A stretch of DNA of 55,215 nt from Chthonomonas calidirosea (lineage in GTDB: Bacteria > Armatimonadota > Chthonomonadetes > Chthonomonadales > CAJBBX01), in NCBI GenBank assembly GCA_020722705.1, contig DYKI01000013.1:1777-56991 (forward strand), written 5' to 3'. Below the pieces are notes generated by a model. That model did no database searches, was not told the DNA's origin, and saw only the letters and a program-made list of their open reading frames with translations. Below, piece by piece: positions 17,289 to 25,228 of this stretch. Positions within the stretch are counted from its first letter, which is position 1, and the number at the start of each line of letters is the position of its first letter. Position numbers and translations under genes: made by a program.

Positions 17289-17960
17289 ATGGGATTGGTG
17301 GTGATCGGCGTTCAGTGTGTATCGGCCAGCGCGGGCAAGTGCTATGCCCGTGAGCTGGTCTCGACAGCGGAGGAGTTCAACGTACCCCTGACGTGGCTGA
17401 TCGGCGTATCGTCCCACGATCCGATGGGCAATGCCAATCTCTACCGCAACGAGTATCTGCATCGCATTCCATCATGGCACGAGATCGGTCTCCTGCTGGA
17501 TCTGAACAATGGTGTGAATACTGCCGACAGGGCGCGCAGCGACCTGATCCGGCTTGGGAAGGAAATCCTGAAGCAGTGCCACGTCAAGCCGACAGCGTGC
17601 TGGGTGACTGGCGGTCAACTGGACGAGACCGTCATCCGTCGACTGGAGGATGTGGGGGTCCTTGTAGCGATCGCGCCTGAAGCGCCTGGGGCCGCAATCC
17701 CGACCGGTCTGTACCATCCCGACTACAAGGCTCCAAACCAGTCAGGCGACGCAAAGCTCTATCGTCTGGGCGCACCGGTGTTCGGGCTGGCCGACCTGGC
17801 AGATGGGAAGCTGCCGGTTGAGGCCTGCGCCGCGTCCTCGTGCACCGTGATATGGACGCGCGATGATCGAGATGACAGCCAGGCTCTTGGTCACGTCCTC
17901 CGTGAGGCGCGTGACGCGGACTTGCCGATTCGAGTAGCCACTGCAGCCATACGAGGGTGA
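17289..17960 (+). CDS. Degenerate polysaccharide-deacetylase-like protein of unknown function
   Basis: The 223-residue product resembles the NodB/polysaccharide deacetylase barrel in pattern: a first strand LVVIGVQC, then FNVPLTWLIGV, then WHEIGLLLDLN where active enzymes have HEIGxHTxxH, then an extended segment on ageing of the helix and strand (LEDVGVLVAIA). The metal-binding Asp pair and the second His are missing, so catalysis as a deacetylase is unlikely. No signal peptide is seen. The ATG at 17289 is chosen for the clear AAGGAG site at 17277-17284; the frame is open upstream to a TTG at 17211. Its stop overlaps the transporter start by 4 bp (GTGA). The family match is by eye only. Confidence 0.55.
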   Translation: MGLVVIGVQCVSASAGKCYARELVSTAEEFNVPLTWLIGVSSHDPMGNANLYRNEYLHRIPSWHEIGLLLDLNNGVNTADRARSDLIRLGKEILKQCHVKPTACWVTGGQLDETVIRRLEDVGVLVAIAPEAPGAAIPTGLYHPDYKAPNQSGDAKLYRLGAPVFGLADLADGKLPVEACAASSCTVIWTRDDRDDSQALGHVLREARDADLPIRVATAAIRG

Positions 17961-18916
17961 CGCATGGGGCAGGCGAGCCTGAGCGTTGGCGGCTCCGTTC
18001 TGCACTGGCGTTGACCGTCGCCTGTGTGCTCTGGGCGGGCTCGGCAATAGCAGCGAAGGTTGCCATCGGGCATGGAGCGTACCCGGCAGCCGACAAGATC
18101 GGCCCCATTTCGCTTGCGTGCCTTCGCTTCGGCATTGCGGGCCTGCTCCTGCTGTGGTACCTGCGCGCAACGGGCCGATTGGCGGCCGTTGATCGGCAGG
18201 ACCGATGGCGTTTCACCGTGCTCGGGGTGATGGGCATCGGGGTCACGTACGGTGTCTTCTACGGCGGCATGCAGTACACGACCGCCACGGAGACTACCTT
18301 CCTCGTGGCCGCCGAGCCCATTCTCATTGCCGTGCTTGCGCGCTCGTTGCTTGGGGAGCGTCTGCAGCCCGCTCAGGCGATCGGGCTGGCGGTCGGACTG
18401 TTCGGCGTCTATGTGATCGTGTTCCGAGGTTTTGTCCCCAGCCTCCAGGGAACGGTGCTGGCCAACGCCGTCGTGACCATCGCGCTCCTGTTCGAGGCTT
18501 ACGCGTCCGTCGTCGGGAAAGGCTTGACGCAACGCTATCCTGGCTTGTCGGTTGCGGCGTACGGTATGGTGATCGGTGCGCTGTTCCTTCTGCCGGCAGC
18601 GCTGTTGGAGACATGCAGGAGACCAATGTGGAAACCGGGTTGGCCGGAAGTCGCGGCCGTTGCCTATCTGACCCTGCTGTGTTCATGTCTCTGCTATGGC
18701 ATCTGGTACTCTCTTCTCGAAAGACACTCGGTGTCCACCATGTCCGGCTTCCTGTTCATCCAGCCCGTCCTGGGCCCGATATACGGCATCGTGCTTCTGG
18801 GTGAGAGCCTTTCGATAGCGACCGCTTTCGGCGCCATCGCGACGCTTGCTGGAGTGTGGATGGTGGCGGCAACTCGATCGGGCACGTGCGCCCTTGCACC
18901 AAACGGGTGTGACTGA
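17957..18916 (+). CDS. EamA/DMT-family transporter
   Basis: The 319-residue membrane protein has ten hydrophobic segments arranged as two EamA repeats, the drug/metabolite transporter superfamily layout: ACVLWAGSAIAAKVA in helix 1, TTFLVAAEPILIAVLA in helix 4, and QPVLGPIYGIVLLGES in the second repeat. Such proteins export amino acids, sugars or other metabolites; the substrate cannot be read here. The start GTG 17957 overlaps the preceding gene by 4 bp, so the two are probably translated together. It is followed after 11 bp by the Prok-RING-like gene. Confidence 0.88.
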   Translation: MTHGAGEPERWRLRSALALTVACVLWAGSAIAAKVAIGHGAYPAADKIGPISLACLRFGIAGLLLLWYLRATGRLAAVDRQDRWRFTVLGVMGIGVTYGVFYGGMQYTTATETTFLVAAEPILIAVLARSLLGERLQPAQAIGLAVGLFGVYVIVFRGFVPSLQGTVLANAVVTIALLFEAYASVVGKGLTQRYPGLSVAAYGMVIGALFLLPAALLETCRRPMWKPGWPEVAAVAYLTLLCSCLCYGIWYSLLERHSVSTMSGFLFIQPVLGPIYGIVLLGESLSIATAFGAIATLAGVWMVAATRSGTCALAPNGCD

Positions 18917-18927
18917 AGGATGTCCTG

Positions 18928-19689
18928 ATGGCGGTCGGAACCTGCCTGTATTGCTCTCGCAGATTGGAGCCGGAAGACGAAGTCGCTATGTGCGACGTGT
19001 GCTGCGTCGGGCACCACAGGGACTGCTGGGCACGGAATGGCCGTTGCAGCACATTCCGATGCACCGGCTCGCCGCGCTACATGACGGGCGAGGAGTATGC
19101 CGCAGCTCTCGAACAAGCTCTGGAAACCGCCAACTCGGAGCCGCGAAACTGCCCGCTGTGCGGGGGGCAAGTGTACGCTGGGACTGTCCAGGGCCGCAAA
19201 GAGCAAGGCACGCAGAACCCCGTCGAGTCGTCGTTGATATTCCGCATTCGGCGCCGGACGGGAGAGTCGTCGGGCAGTCCGGCGCGCAGACTGGTTGAGC
19301 GCGTATTCGGCGCCCGCCAATGGCGCCTGCCGGGGGTTGTGCTTCGCGCTCGATCATGCGGAAACTGCCGCGCGCTGTTTCTCTGGGGAACGGCGATGGA
19401 CGACAACTTCATCCAGATCGCGAGGGCTCAAGCCGCCGGCCGCTACTGCGTTCACTGCGGTACGGCCATGTGGGAAGGGGACATCCTTGTGCATGGGGGC
19501 GCCGGCAGCCATGCGCGATTTCATTGCGACACGGTTCCGCTGTTCCATCGTGACTGGCTTCTGCACAACACACTCGACAGGTTTGTGTATAACCGTTGGC
19601 CATTGCGCATACCGTCAATCCCGGCCTGTTCGTGCCCGAACTGCCGGTATACCGAGGTCTGCGGGCGGCCAATCTACAGGTTCGGCTAG
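18928..19689 (+). CDS. Multi-zinc protein with Prok-RING-like N terminus
   Basis: The 253-residue soluble product starts with CLYCSRRLEPEDEVAMCDVC...HHRDCW...C...C, matching the prokaryotic RING-finger pattern (CxxC, CxxC, HH, CW, paired Cys). Further zinc-binding pairs follow: CPLCGG near residue 75, CGNC near 149, YCVHCG near 172, and CSCPNC near the C terminus, with a His/Cys-rich stretch between. I recognise no catalytic domain and no membrane segment. At least four metal sites suggest a protein- or nucleic-acid-binding scaffold. It closes a three-gene set with a degenerate deacetylase-like protein and a DMT transporter. Function is unknown; a ubiquitin-like role is not supported by any neighbour. 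Confidence 0.75.
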   Translation: MAVGTCLYCSRRLEPEDEVAMCDVCCVGHHRDCWARNGRCSTFRCTGSPRYMTGEEYAAALEQALETANSEPRNCPLCGGQVYAGTVQGRKEQGTQNPVESSLIFRIRRRTGESSGSPARRLVERVFGARQWRLPGVVLRARSCGNCRALFLWGTAMDDNFIQIARAQAAGRYCVHCGTAMWEGDILVHGGAGSHARFHCDTVPLFHRDWLLHNTLDRFVYNRWPLRIPSIPACSCPNCRYTEVCGRPIYRFG

Positions 19690-19954
19690 GCCTGATTGTC
19701 GAAAAAAAAGATGGCGCGCGGGAGGAGTTCCGGTGACGCAAGACGAAACTACTCCAGAGGCGCAACGACGCTGAGCAGATCGCGGACCATCGCGGCTGCG
19801 TTGTGGGAAACGGTACGTGCATGGCGCGCGTATACACATTGATAGCGCGCGAATCGAAGCGGTTGGTGGTCGCTCTGCAGAGACGGAGCACTGAGGTTAA
19901 CACCCGCAGTACGACGTAGTCCCACTGGTTACCGTTTGGTAGGAGGTTGCAGAG
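19690..19954 (+). other. 265-bp intergenic region before khpA
   Basis: I see no gene of useful size here. A 13-codon frame (GTG 19733) follows a GGGAGGAG ribosome-site-like sequence and ends at a TGA 39 nt later; it could be a leader peptide or chance. Oligo-A (19700-19707) and a TATACA hexamer without a partner -35 are also present. rpsP, the usual upstream partner of khpA, is absent. Confidence 0.3.
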
Positions 19955-20212
19955 ATGAAGGGGTTCATCGAGTATCTGGTGCAAGCCGTAGTTGATCTGC
20001 CCGAGGAAGTCCGGGTTGACGAGGAGCCTGGCGAGGTGGCGACAACCTATCGCGTCCATGTTGCTCCAAGCGACCTCGGCAAAGCGATCGGCAAGCAGGG
20101 GCGTATCGCCAATGCGATGCGCGTCCTGGCCAAGGCAAGTGCCATGAAGCACAAGCGGAGGGTGTACCTGGAAGTAGTGGGGGAGCCGGCAGACGCCCAC
20201 GTTTCTGAGTGA
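19955..20212 (+). CDS. khpA: KH-domain RNA-binding protein KhpA
   Basis: This is an 85-residue single type-II KH domain protein (YlqC family). It has the GKAIGKQGRIANAMRVL segment with the GxxG loop (GKQG) that contacts single-stranded RNA. KhpA pairs with KhpB/Jag in Gram-positive bacteria to control cell elongation and division mRNAs. Here it is a single gene with a GTAGGAGG ribosome site; the usual rpsP-khpA-rimM-trmD neighbours are missing. A UUCG-capped hairpin follows. Confidence 0.93.
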   Translation: MKGFIEYLVQAVVDLPEEVRVDEEPGEVATTYRVHVAPSDLGKAIGKQGRIANAMRVLAKASAMKHKRRVYLEVVGEPADAHVSE

Positions 20213-20244
20213 CATATCCCGACGTATCGCGCTCGATTCTTCTT

Positions 20245-20266
20245 GGGGTTGCCTTCGGACAACCCC
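20245..20266. terminator. Hairpin terminator between khpA and the dprA-like gene
   Basis: GGGGTTG (20245-20251) and CAACCCC (20260-20266) pair around a short inner stem with a TTCG tetraloop. It lies in the 63-bp gap between convergent genes and is followed on the plus strand by a weak ACGTTTGT tract, so it probably ends khpA transcription and perhaps the opposing transcript as well. Confidence 0.6.
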
Positions 20267-20275
20267 ACGTTTGTA

Positions 20276-21247
20276 TCAGGTGTGATTGCGTCCGGCGGAA
20301 ACGATGGCGTCGTTCCAGAGTGATGAAGCGGCGAGCTCCTCAGGAACCATCGCAGCGGTTACGTGAGCTGTCAAGAAGTCCGGGATCGGGGCCGGCCCCG
20401 TCCAAACCACTGGAGTGCCTGAGGCCGCAGACTGCGCAACGACACGATGCATCGTGCCGCCCTCGCGTATGTAGGTGACCAGTATTACCTGGGCGAGGCC
20501 GGCCACGATTTCGTCGCGACGTCGGTTTGAGCCCGGCACCGCCGACATGGTTGGATGAAACGGCGACACGACAAGATCCGCCGCTGCCGAGTCGGATCTT
20601 CGCCATATCCGCGCAGCGGCGAACAATCCTTCGCCGTGAACCACGCCCGGCACAGTCATCACCCCGCGGTCAAGGACATAGCATGTGGGCACGTCACGGC
20701 GACGCGCGGCCAGCGCGATTTCCTGATATTCCCGGCGGTTATGGCCGGTGACCGGAATACACCCGCGTTCGATGGCGATGTTGATGGCATCTGAAGCCGC
20801 ACGCCGCGCCTCTTGGGAAGCGCCGTTGGAGGTCAGCACGGCCGCCATGGGCAGGTCGAGAACCGTGAGGCTGCCTGCGCCATAGAGAACGGCAGGCGGC
20901 CTCTCCATGGTGCGAAGCAGGGCCTGAGGGTATGCTGCGTCGTCGGCGGTCAGAACCGAGATGCCGCATCCGCGGAGCCGTCGGAGCAGCTCGACCGCGC
21001 CAGGCAGTGCCTTGCCAAGATCGCCCGCAACAATGGCGGCGTGCTTCGGGCTGAGCCCGAAGCGTTCTTCCAGGTGGGCCGCACTCAGCAGCGGGACCTC
21101 GGAAGGCTGCATTCGATGGATGGCCAGTCCTCGTCGGACCGATTGGATCGTGCTGTCGCCGATGCCGTGAAGCGCGTGCAGGGCGAGCACCAATGCCTCA
21201 GCGGTGATGGGCTGGGCGGGCGTCTCACGCATGCGGTGGCTTGTCAT
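20276..21247 (-). CDS. Divergent DprA/Smf-like protein
   Basis: The protein of about 323 residues follows the DprA plan: an N-terminal helical/HhH-like part (ALHALHGIGDSTIQSV), YPQALLRTMERPPAVLYGAGSL as the entry to the Rossmann fold, and RRRDEIVAGLAQVILVTYIREGGTMHRVVAQSAASGTPV where DprA has FPxRNRIIAGLS..VLVVEA...SG. The diagnostic GSR and SGxAxGID loops are replaced by TSNGAS and TGHNRREY. That suggests loss or change of the usual ssDNA/nucleotide-binding role, or membership of a sister Rossmann family. Two candidate starts exist (21247 and 21232), both with weak ribosome sites; the longer open frame to 21388 looks non-coding. Confidence 0.6.
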   Translation of the reverse strand: MTSHRMRETPAQPITAEALVLALHALHGIGDSTIQSVRRGLAIHRMQPSEVPLLSAAHLEERFGLSPKHAAIVAGDLGKALPGAVELLRRLRGCGISVLTADDAAYPQALLRTMERPPAVLYGAGSLTVLDLPMAAVLTSNGASQEARRAASDAINIAIERGCIPVTGHNRREYQEIALAARRRDVPTCYVLDRGVMTVPGVVHGEGLFAAARIWRRSDSAAADLVVSPFHPTMSAVPGSNRRRDEIVAGLAQVILVTYIREGGTMHRVVAQSAASGTPVVWTGPAPIPDFLTAHVTAAMVPEELAASSLWNDAIVSAGRNHT

Positions 21248-21340
21248 CGGCTGCGGCTGGCGTCGGCGAAAAACGGGTCCGTGTCTGAGGTAACCTCCGT
21301 ACGTATGATGTCGTCCAATGGTTGATCGGTCTCCCCGATT

Positions 21341-21389
21341 GATGGCGGCTCCCCGAGACACCCCACCTGTCCTGTTGGGAGCCGCCATC
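21341..21389. repeat. Perfect 13-bp inverted repeat upstream of the dprA-like gene
   Basis: GATGGCGGCTCCC (21341-21353) is exactly mirrored by GGGAGCCGCCATC (21377-21389) around a 23-nt loop. It lies between the GHMP kinase stop and the dprA-like start, both on the minus strand. With no T-run on either side it is not a standard terminator. It could be an operator, an attenuator without a U-tract, or a solitary palindromic element. Confidence 0.75.
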
Positions 21390-21428
21390 TGACTGGCAGC
21401 GGTGCGACGTCAATGGATCGTCGCGACG

Positions 21429-22334
21429 CTACGTTGCCTTGCTGACTTCAAGTCCCTGGAACTCGAACCGGAAGGGGATCACCCTGGCCCCATGGTTGGC
21501 CAGCGCCTCGGAGACCTCACCCTGACGACCAGGTTCAGCGAAGAAGAGCAAGCATCCGCCTCCGCCGGCCCCGCATGCTTTGCCGTGCTTGGCGCCTGCG
21601 CGGGCAGCCACGTCGAACAGCTCCTCGATCTGATCGTTGGTGACGGATTCAGCCAGCGCCTTCTGATGTCGCCAGCTCTGGGCGATGAGCTCGCCGAACT
21701 CCTCGATAGCTGAGTTTTCGATTACCGTGCGCATTCGGACGGCGCAGTTGCGCAGATCGTAGAGTGCGTTGACCGTGGCCGGCGTGCCCTTCCTGAAGGC
21801 GTCCCACACCTCATGATGGATATTGCTTGAGAGACGCGACTTTCCCGTGTAGCAGAGGACGAGTCGTTCCTCCAAAGCTGTCAGCATGTCCGGAGGTACG
21901 CGCAAGCGCTCCACCGTGACGTCTTCAGCGAATGTCATGTAACAGAAGCCGCCGACGGCCGCTGCATACTGGTCTTGCTTCCCGCCCAGGATGCCGAGGA
22001 TATCCTCGAGCCGATACGCGAGTTCGGCGATGCGCTCTTTCTGCTTGAGATCGGGGCTCACCTCAGCCTGGATGAGGCTCAGCCAGCACACATTCAGTGC
22101 GGCCGAGGTGCCCAGGCCCGAGCCTGAAGGCAAATCGCACCAGTAGGTGACCCGGATGCCTTCATCGGGTGCGACGTTCTGATCCGTGGTTTCGCGGATC
22201 TCGAGCTGCCCGTGCACGTACTTGTCTATCGTCGCATTGACGACGGCGCCGCCTGCTCCACGCGCGAATATGCCGACATCGGTCCAAGCTCCTGTAAAGT
22301 CCACGCGTACGGGCGCACGGCTAGTGATCAGCAT
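21429..22334 (-). CDS. GHMP sugar kinase, HddA-like
   Basis: The 301-residue GHMP-family kinase starts LITSRAPVRVDFTGAWTD. It has the ATP loop LPSGSGLGTSAALN and the C-terminal GAGGGGCLLFF, the pattern of D-glycero-D-manno-heptose-7-phosphate kinase and of fucose/L-arabinose-type kinases. It should phosphorylate a sugar or sugar phosphate in the cytoplasm. No other heptose or nucleotide-sugar gene is nearby, so the substrate is open. The start at 22334 has a GAGGAG site. A good promoter lies 140 bp upstream, giving an unusually long leader of about 135 nt. The gene diverges from sdhC. Confidence 0.87.
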   Translation of the reverse strand: MLITSRAPVRVDFTGAWTDVGIFARGAGGAVVNATIDKYVHGQLEIRETTDQNVAPDEGIRVTYWCDLPSGSGLGTSAALNVCWLSLIQAEVSPDLKQKERIAELAYRLEDILGILGGKQDQYAAAVGGFCYMTFAEDVTVERLRVPPDMLTALEERLVLCYTGKSRLSSNIHHEVWDAFRKGTPATVNALYDLRNCAVRMRTVIENSAIEEFGELIAQSWRHQKALAESVTNDQIEELFDVAARAGAKHGKACGAGGGGCLLFFAEPGRQGEVSEALANHGARVIPFRFEFQGLEVSKAT

Positions 22335-22476
22335 CGTATAGCTCCTCAGGGCGTTTATGCTGCCAGGCGGCAACGCATGGTCGCCATCGTGCGGGCTTCC
22401 GCGCGGTTACGCGAGCTCTTGTCGCCCCGCACAATCGAAAACTGCTCCTTGCAGGAACCCCGTGCAGCACCGGCGC

Positions 22477-22506
22477 ATTATAACGACGGCGAAATCCAAT
22501 CGTCAA
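22477..22506 (-). promoter_or_regulatory. Promoter of the GHMP kinase gene
   Basis: On the minus strand TTGACG (22506-22501), an 18-bp spacer and a perfect TATAAT (22482-22477) form a strong promoter. It predicts a start near 22470 and an untranslated leader of about 135 nt before the kinase ATG, in which I see no recognised riboswitch. Confidence 0.7.
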
Positions 22507-22555
22507 GGACGGGGGCTCCAGCAGGAGACAGCCGCCCCCAGAGGTGAGGATCATC

Positions 22556-23380
22556 GTGTCCAGTTATACTGCGCGCGACGTCCAGGAAGGACGCGCGCCT
22601 CTTCCGGTAGGCGCCCGAACGGATCGTTGGTGGGTTGAGCCACTCCTTGTCGTCGGGACGCTCGTCGCGTTCAGCGTATATGCAATGTGGCGCGCCTTCG
22701 AGGGCGACTACTACGACGGCTTGCAGGCCCTGCAGCACGGGGCATCCCAAGCGCCCCTGTACCTGTCGCCGTTCTACTCTCCGCCGGTCCATGAGTGGTT
22801 CCCCGATTTCCAGGGTCGGTTCATGGTCTCGCCGGCCTTCTTTGTGCTGGTGTTTCCGCTGAGCTTCCGCGCTACCTGCTATTACTGCCGGCGCTCCTAT
22901 TACCGGGCCTTCTTCTGGGACCCCCCAGCGTGCGGCATGCCTGAGCCGAGTATGACCCATCGGAAGCGCTACACCGGAGAGAGTGCCTGGCCTTTCCTGC
23001 TTCAGAACCTCCACAGGTACGCGCTCTACGCTATTCTCATCGTCGTGGCATTCCATTACAAGCATCTTTATGATGCCTGCTTCATGATGAAGGACGGCGT
23101 GCGCCACTTCGGAATCGGGCTTGGAACGATCATCATGGCACTCGATGCGGTACTGCTCTCCCTCTACGTTTTCTCGTGCCATTCATGGCGGCATTTGATC
23201 GGCGGAGGTCTGAACAAGCTGAGCGCTGCTCCTGTCCGGAATCGGATATGGCGGGCGGTGTCGTCGCTGAACGCGCGCCACGGGCTCTACTTCTGGCTGA
23301 GCCTCATCACTGTCGGCGCCGCTGATCTCTATGTTCGGTTGATCGCCGCCGGCGCGTTTTCGGACCCGAGGATACTCTAG
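22556..23380 (+). CDS. sdhC: Succinate dehydrogenase membrane anchor (actinobacterial Sdh1 type)
   Basis: The 274-residue membrane protein has about five hydrophobic segments and a cytoplasmic-looking loop with FRATCYYCRRSYYRAFFWDPPAC. It stands directly before sdhA. Its size, loop motif and operon order (anchor-flavoprotein-iron-sulfur) match the single-subunit anchor of mycobacterial Sdh1 (Rv0249c). That comparison is from memory. Histidines in the helices (for example NLHRYALY, FHYKHLYD, SCHSWRH) could ligate haem. The start GTG 22556 follows GAGGTGAGGA by 5 bp; an in-frame GTG 12 bp earlier overlaps that ribosome site. The stop is 2 bp from sdhA. Confidence 0.85.
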   Translation: MSSYTARDVQEGRAPLPVGARTDRWWVEPLLVVGTLVAFSVYAMWRAFEGDYYDGLQALQHGASQAPLYLSPFYSPPVHEWFPDFQGRFMVSPAFFVLVFPLSFRATCYYCRRSYYRAFFWDPPACGMPEPSMTHRKRYTGESAWPFLLQNLHRYALYAILIVVAFHYKHLYDACFMMKDGVRHFGIGLGTIIMALDAVLLSLYVFSCHSWRHLIGGGLNKLSAAPVRNRIWRAVSSLNARHGLYFWLSLITVGAADLYVRLIAAGAFSDPRIL

Positions 23381-23382
23381 CC

Positions 23383-25182
23383 ATGGAACCCTACGAGACA
23401 ATAGCGCACGATGTGCTGATCATCGGAGCGGGCGGCGCGGGTTTGCGGGCCGCTATCGCCGTGATGGAGGCCGGGCTGGACTGCGGCATTGTGTGTAAGT
23501 CGCTCCTGGGCAAGGCGCATACCGTGATGGCCGAGGGCGGAGCGGCGGCGGCGCTCGCCAACATGCATGAACCAGACAACTGGAAGGTGCACTTCCGTGA
23601 CACGATCATCGGTGGAGCCTATCTGAACAACCCGCGGACGGTCGAGCTGTTCGCCAAAGAAGCGATCGAGAGGGTGCTCGAGTTGGAGGAGTACGGGGCC
23701 GTTTTCGATCGCACCTCCGAGGGGCTCATAGCGCAGCGGCCCTTCGGTGGTCATACCTACCGGCGCCTCAACCATGTCGGTGACCGAACGGGACTTGAGC
23801 TAATCCGTACCCTCCAGGACAAAGCCGTGTCCATGGGCCCTGCCGTCCACATGGAGCAGACGGTGACCCGCCTGCTGACATCGGAGGGGCGGATCGTCGG
23901 AGCCCTCGCATACGAGAGGGCCGATGGACGGATCATTGTCTATCGGGCTAAAGCGGTTGTGCTGGCAACCGGCGGGTGGGGGCGGATGTACCGACACACG
24001 TCGAACTCATGGGAATCCACCGGCGATGGAGCCGCGATGGCACTCGTGGCCGGCGCTGACCTCATTGACATGGAGATGGTGCAGTTCCATCCAACCGGCA
24101 TGCTGTGGCCGCCCGCCGTCCGTGGTCTGCTCGTCACCGAGGCGGTGCGTGGCGAAGGCGGCATCCTGCGCAACGGTCGGGGCGAGCGGTTCATGTTCAA
24201 ACCCGAGTACATGCCCGAACGCTACAGGGGCAAGTTCGCGGACGACCCTGAGGAGGCCGAACGCTGGCTCGACGACAAGAACAACAACCGGCGCCCGCCG
24301 GAGCTGCTGCCCCGCGACGAGGTGGCCCGGGCCATCTACAAAGAGGTCAAGGCAGGTCGAGGGACGGAGCACGGGGGGGCGTACCTTGACGTCAGCCATC
24401 GGGGCGCTGCATACGTCAAGAAGAAGCTTCCTTCGATGTACGAGCAGTTTCTGGCTCTCGGCGACGTGGACATCACGAGTCAGCCGATGGAAGTGTATCC
24501 GACCGTGCACTACGCGATGGGGGGGATCCGCGTTGAGCCCGACACTTGTGCAACCTGCGTTCGAGGTCTGTATGCGGCCGGTGAATGCGCTGCAGGCCTG
24601 CACGGGGCGAACCGGCTGGGAGGCAACTCGCTGACCGATATCCTTGTCTTCGGACGCAGAGCCGGTCAGGCGGCAGCGGAATACGCCCGCTCTGCCGAGA
24701 CAGGCGAATCGGATGCGAAGCAGATCGAGACGGAGCTGGATACGCTCTTAGGACCGCTTGCAAGGACCGAGGGCGAACGTCCGGCGGTTCTGGCGGCCGA
24801 GCTACAGGAAGCCATGCAGTCGGGAGCCATGATTGAGCGCTCTCACGATGGCCTCTCATCGTGCCTTGCGAAGGTACAGGAGCTCTCGGAACGAGCGAAA
24901 CGACTGGCTGTGAATGGCGACCGCCGCTTCAACCCCGGTTGGCACGCCGCGCGGGACATTCGTTTTCAACTGCTCCTGTCCGAGGCGATCGTTCGCAGCG
25001 CTCTGGAGCGGAAGGAGAGCCGTGGCGCCCAGTGGCGCTCCGACTACCCGTTGACGGATCCTGAGTGGGGCAAGGTCAATCTTGTCGCTCGACTTCGCGA
25101 CGGAGCGCTGACGATCGAAAAGGCGCCGTTGCCTCCGATGGCCGACCACCTGCGCGAGATCATGGAAGAGGTTAGGCGATGA
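23383..25182 (+). CDS. sdhA: Succinate dehydrogenase/fumarate reductase flavoprotein subunit
   Basis: SdhA oxidises succinate to fumarate at a covalently bound FAD, on the cytoplasmic side of the membrane. The 599-residue product has the dinucleotide fold DVLIIGAGGAGLRAA, the FAD-attachment His46 in KAHTVMAEGG, the substrate-site HPTG and RGEGG..RN segments, and YPTVHYAMGGI. The C-terminal helical region (SLxxVQELxxR type) is also present. It starts 2 bp after the anchor gene. Direction of catalysis (succinate oxidation or fumarate reduction) cannot be told from sequence. Confidence 0.96.
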   Translation: MEPYETIAHDVLIIGAGGAGLRAAIAVMEAGLDCGIVCKSLLGKAHTVMAEGGAAAALANMHEPDNWKVHFRDTIIGGAYLNNPRTVELFAKEAIERVLELEEYGAVFDRTSEGLIAQRPFGGHTYRRLNHVGDRTGLELIRTLQDKAVSMGPAVHMEQTVTRLLTSEGRIVGALAYERADGRIIVYRAKAVVLATGGWGRMYRHTSNSWESTGDGAAMALVAGADLIDMEMVQFHPTGMLWPPAVRGLLVTEAVRGEGGILRNGRGERFMFKPEYMPERYRGKFADDPEEAERWLDDKNNNRRPPELLPRDEVARAIYKEVKAGRGTEHGGAYLDVSHRGAAYVKKKLPSMYEQFLALGDVDITSQPMEVYPTVHYAMGGIRVEPDTCATCVRGLYAAGECAAGLHGANRLGGNSLTDILVFGRRAGQAAAEYARSAETGESDAKQIETELDTLLGPLARTEGERPAVLAAELQEAMQSGAMIERSHDGLSSCLAKVQELSERAKRLAVNGDRRFNPGWHAARDIRFQLLLSEAIVRSALERKESRGAQWRSDYPLTDPEWGKVNLVARLRDGALTIEKAPLPPMADHLREIMEEVRR

Positions 25183-25228
25183 CATACCGCCAGTATCCTG
25201 CCGTCTATCCCCAGGGGAGGTGTGCGGC

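Noticed and set aside
22335-22480. Leader peptide starting at the ATG overlapping the kinase -10 box
   Set aside because: The ATG lies upstream of the expected transcription start and would not be transcribed from that promoter.
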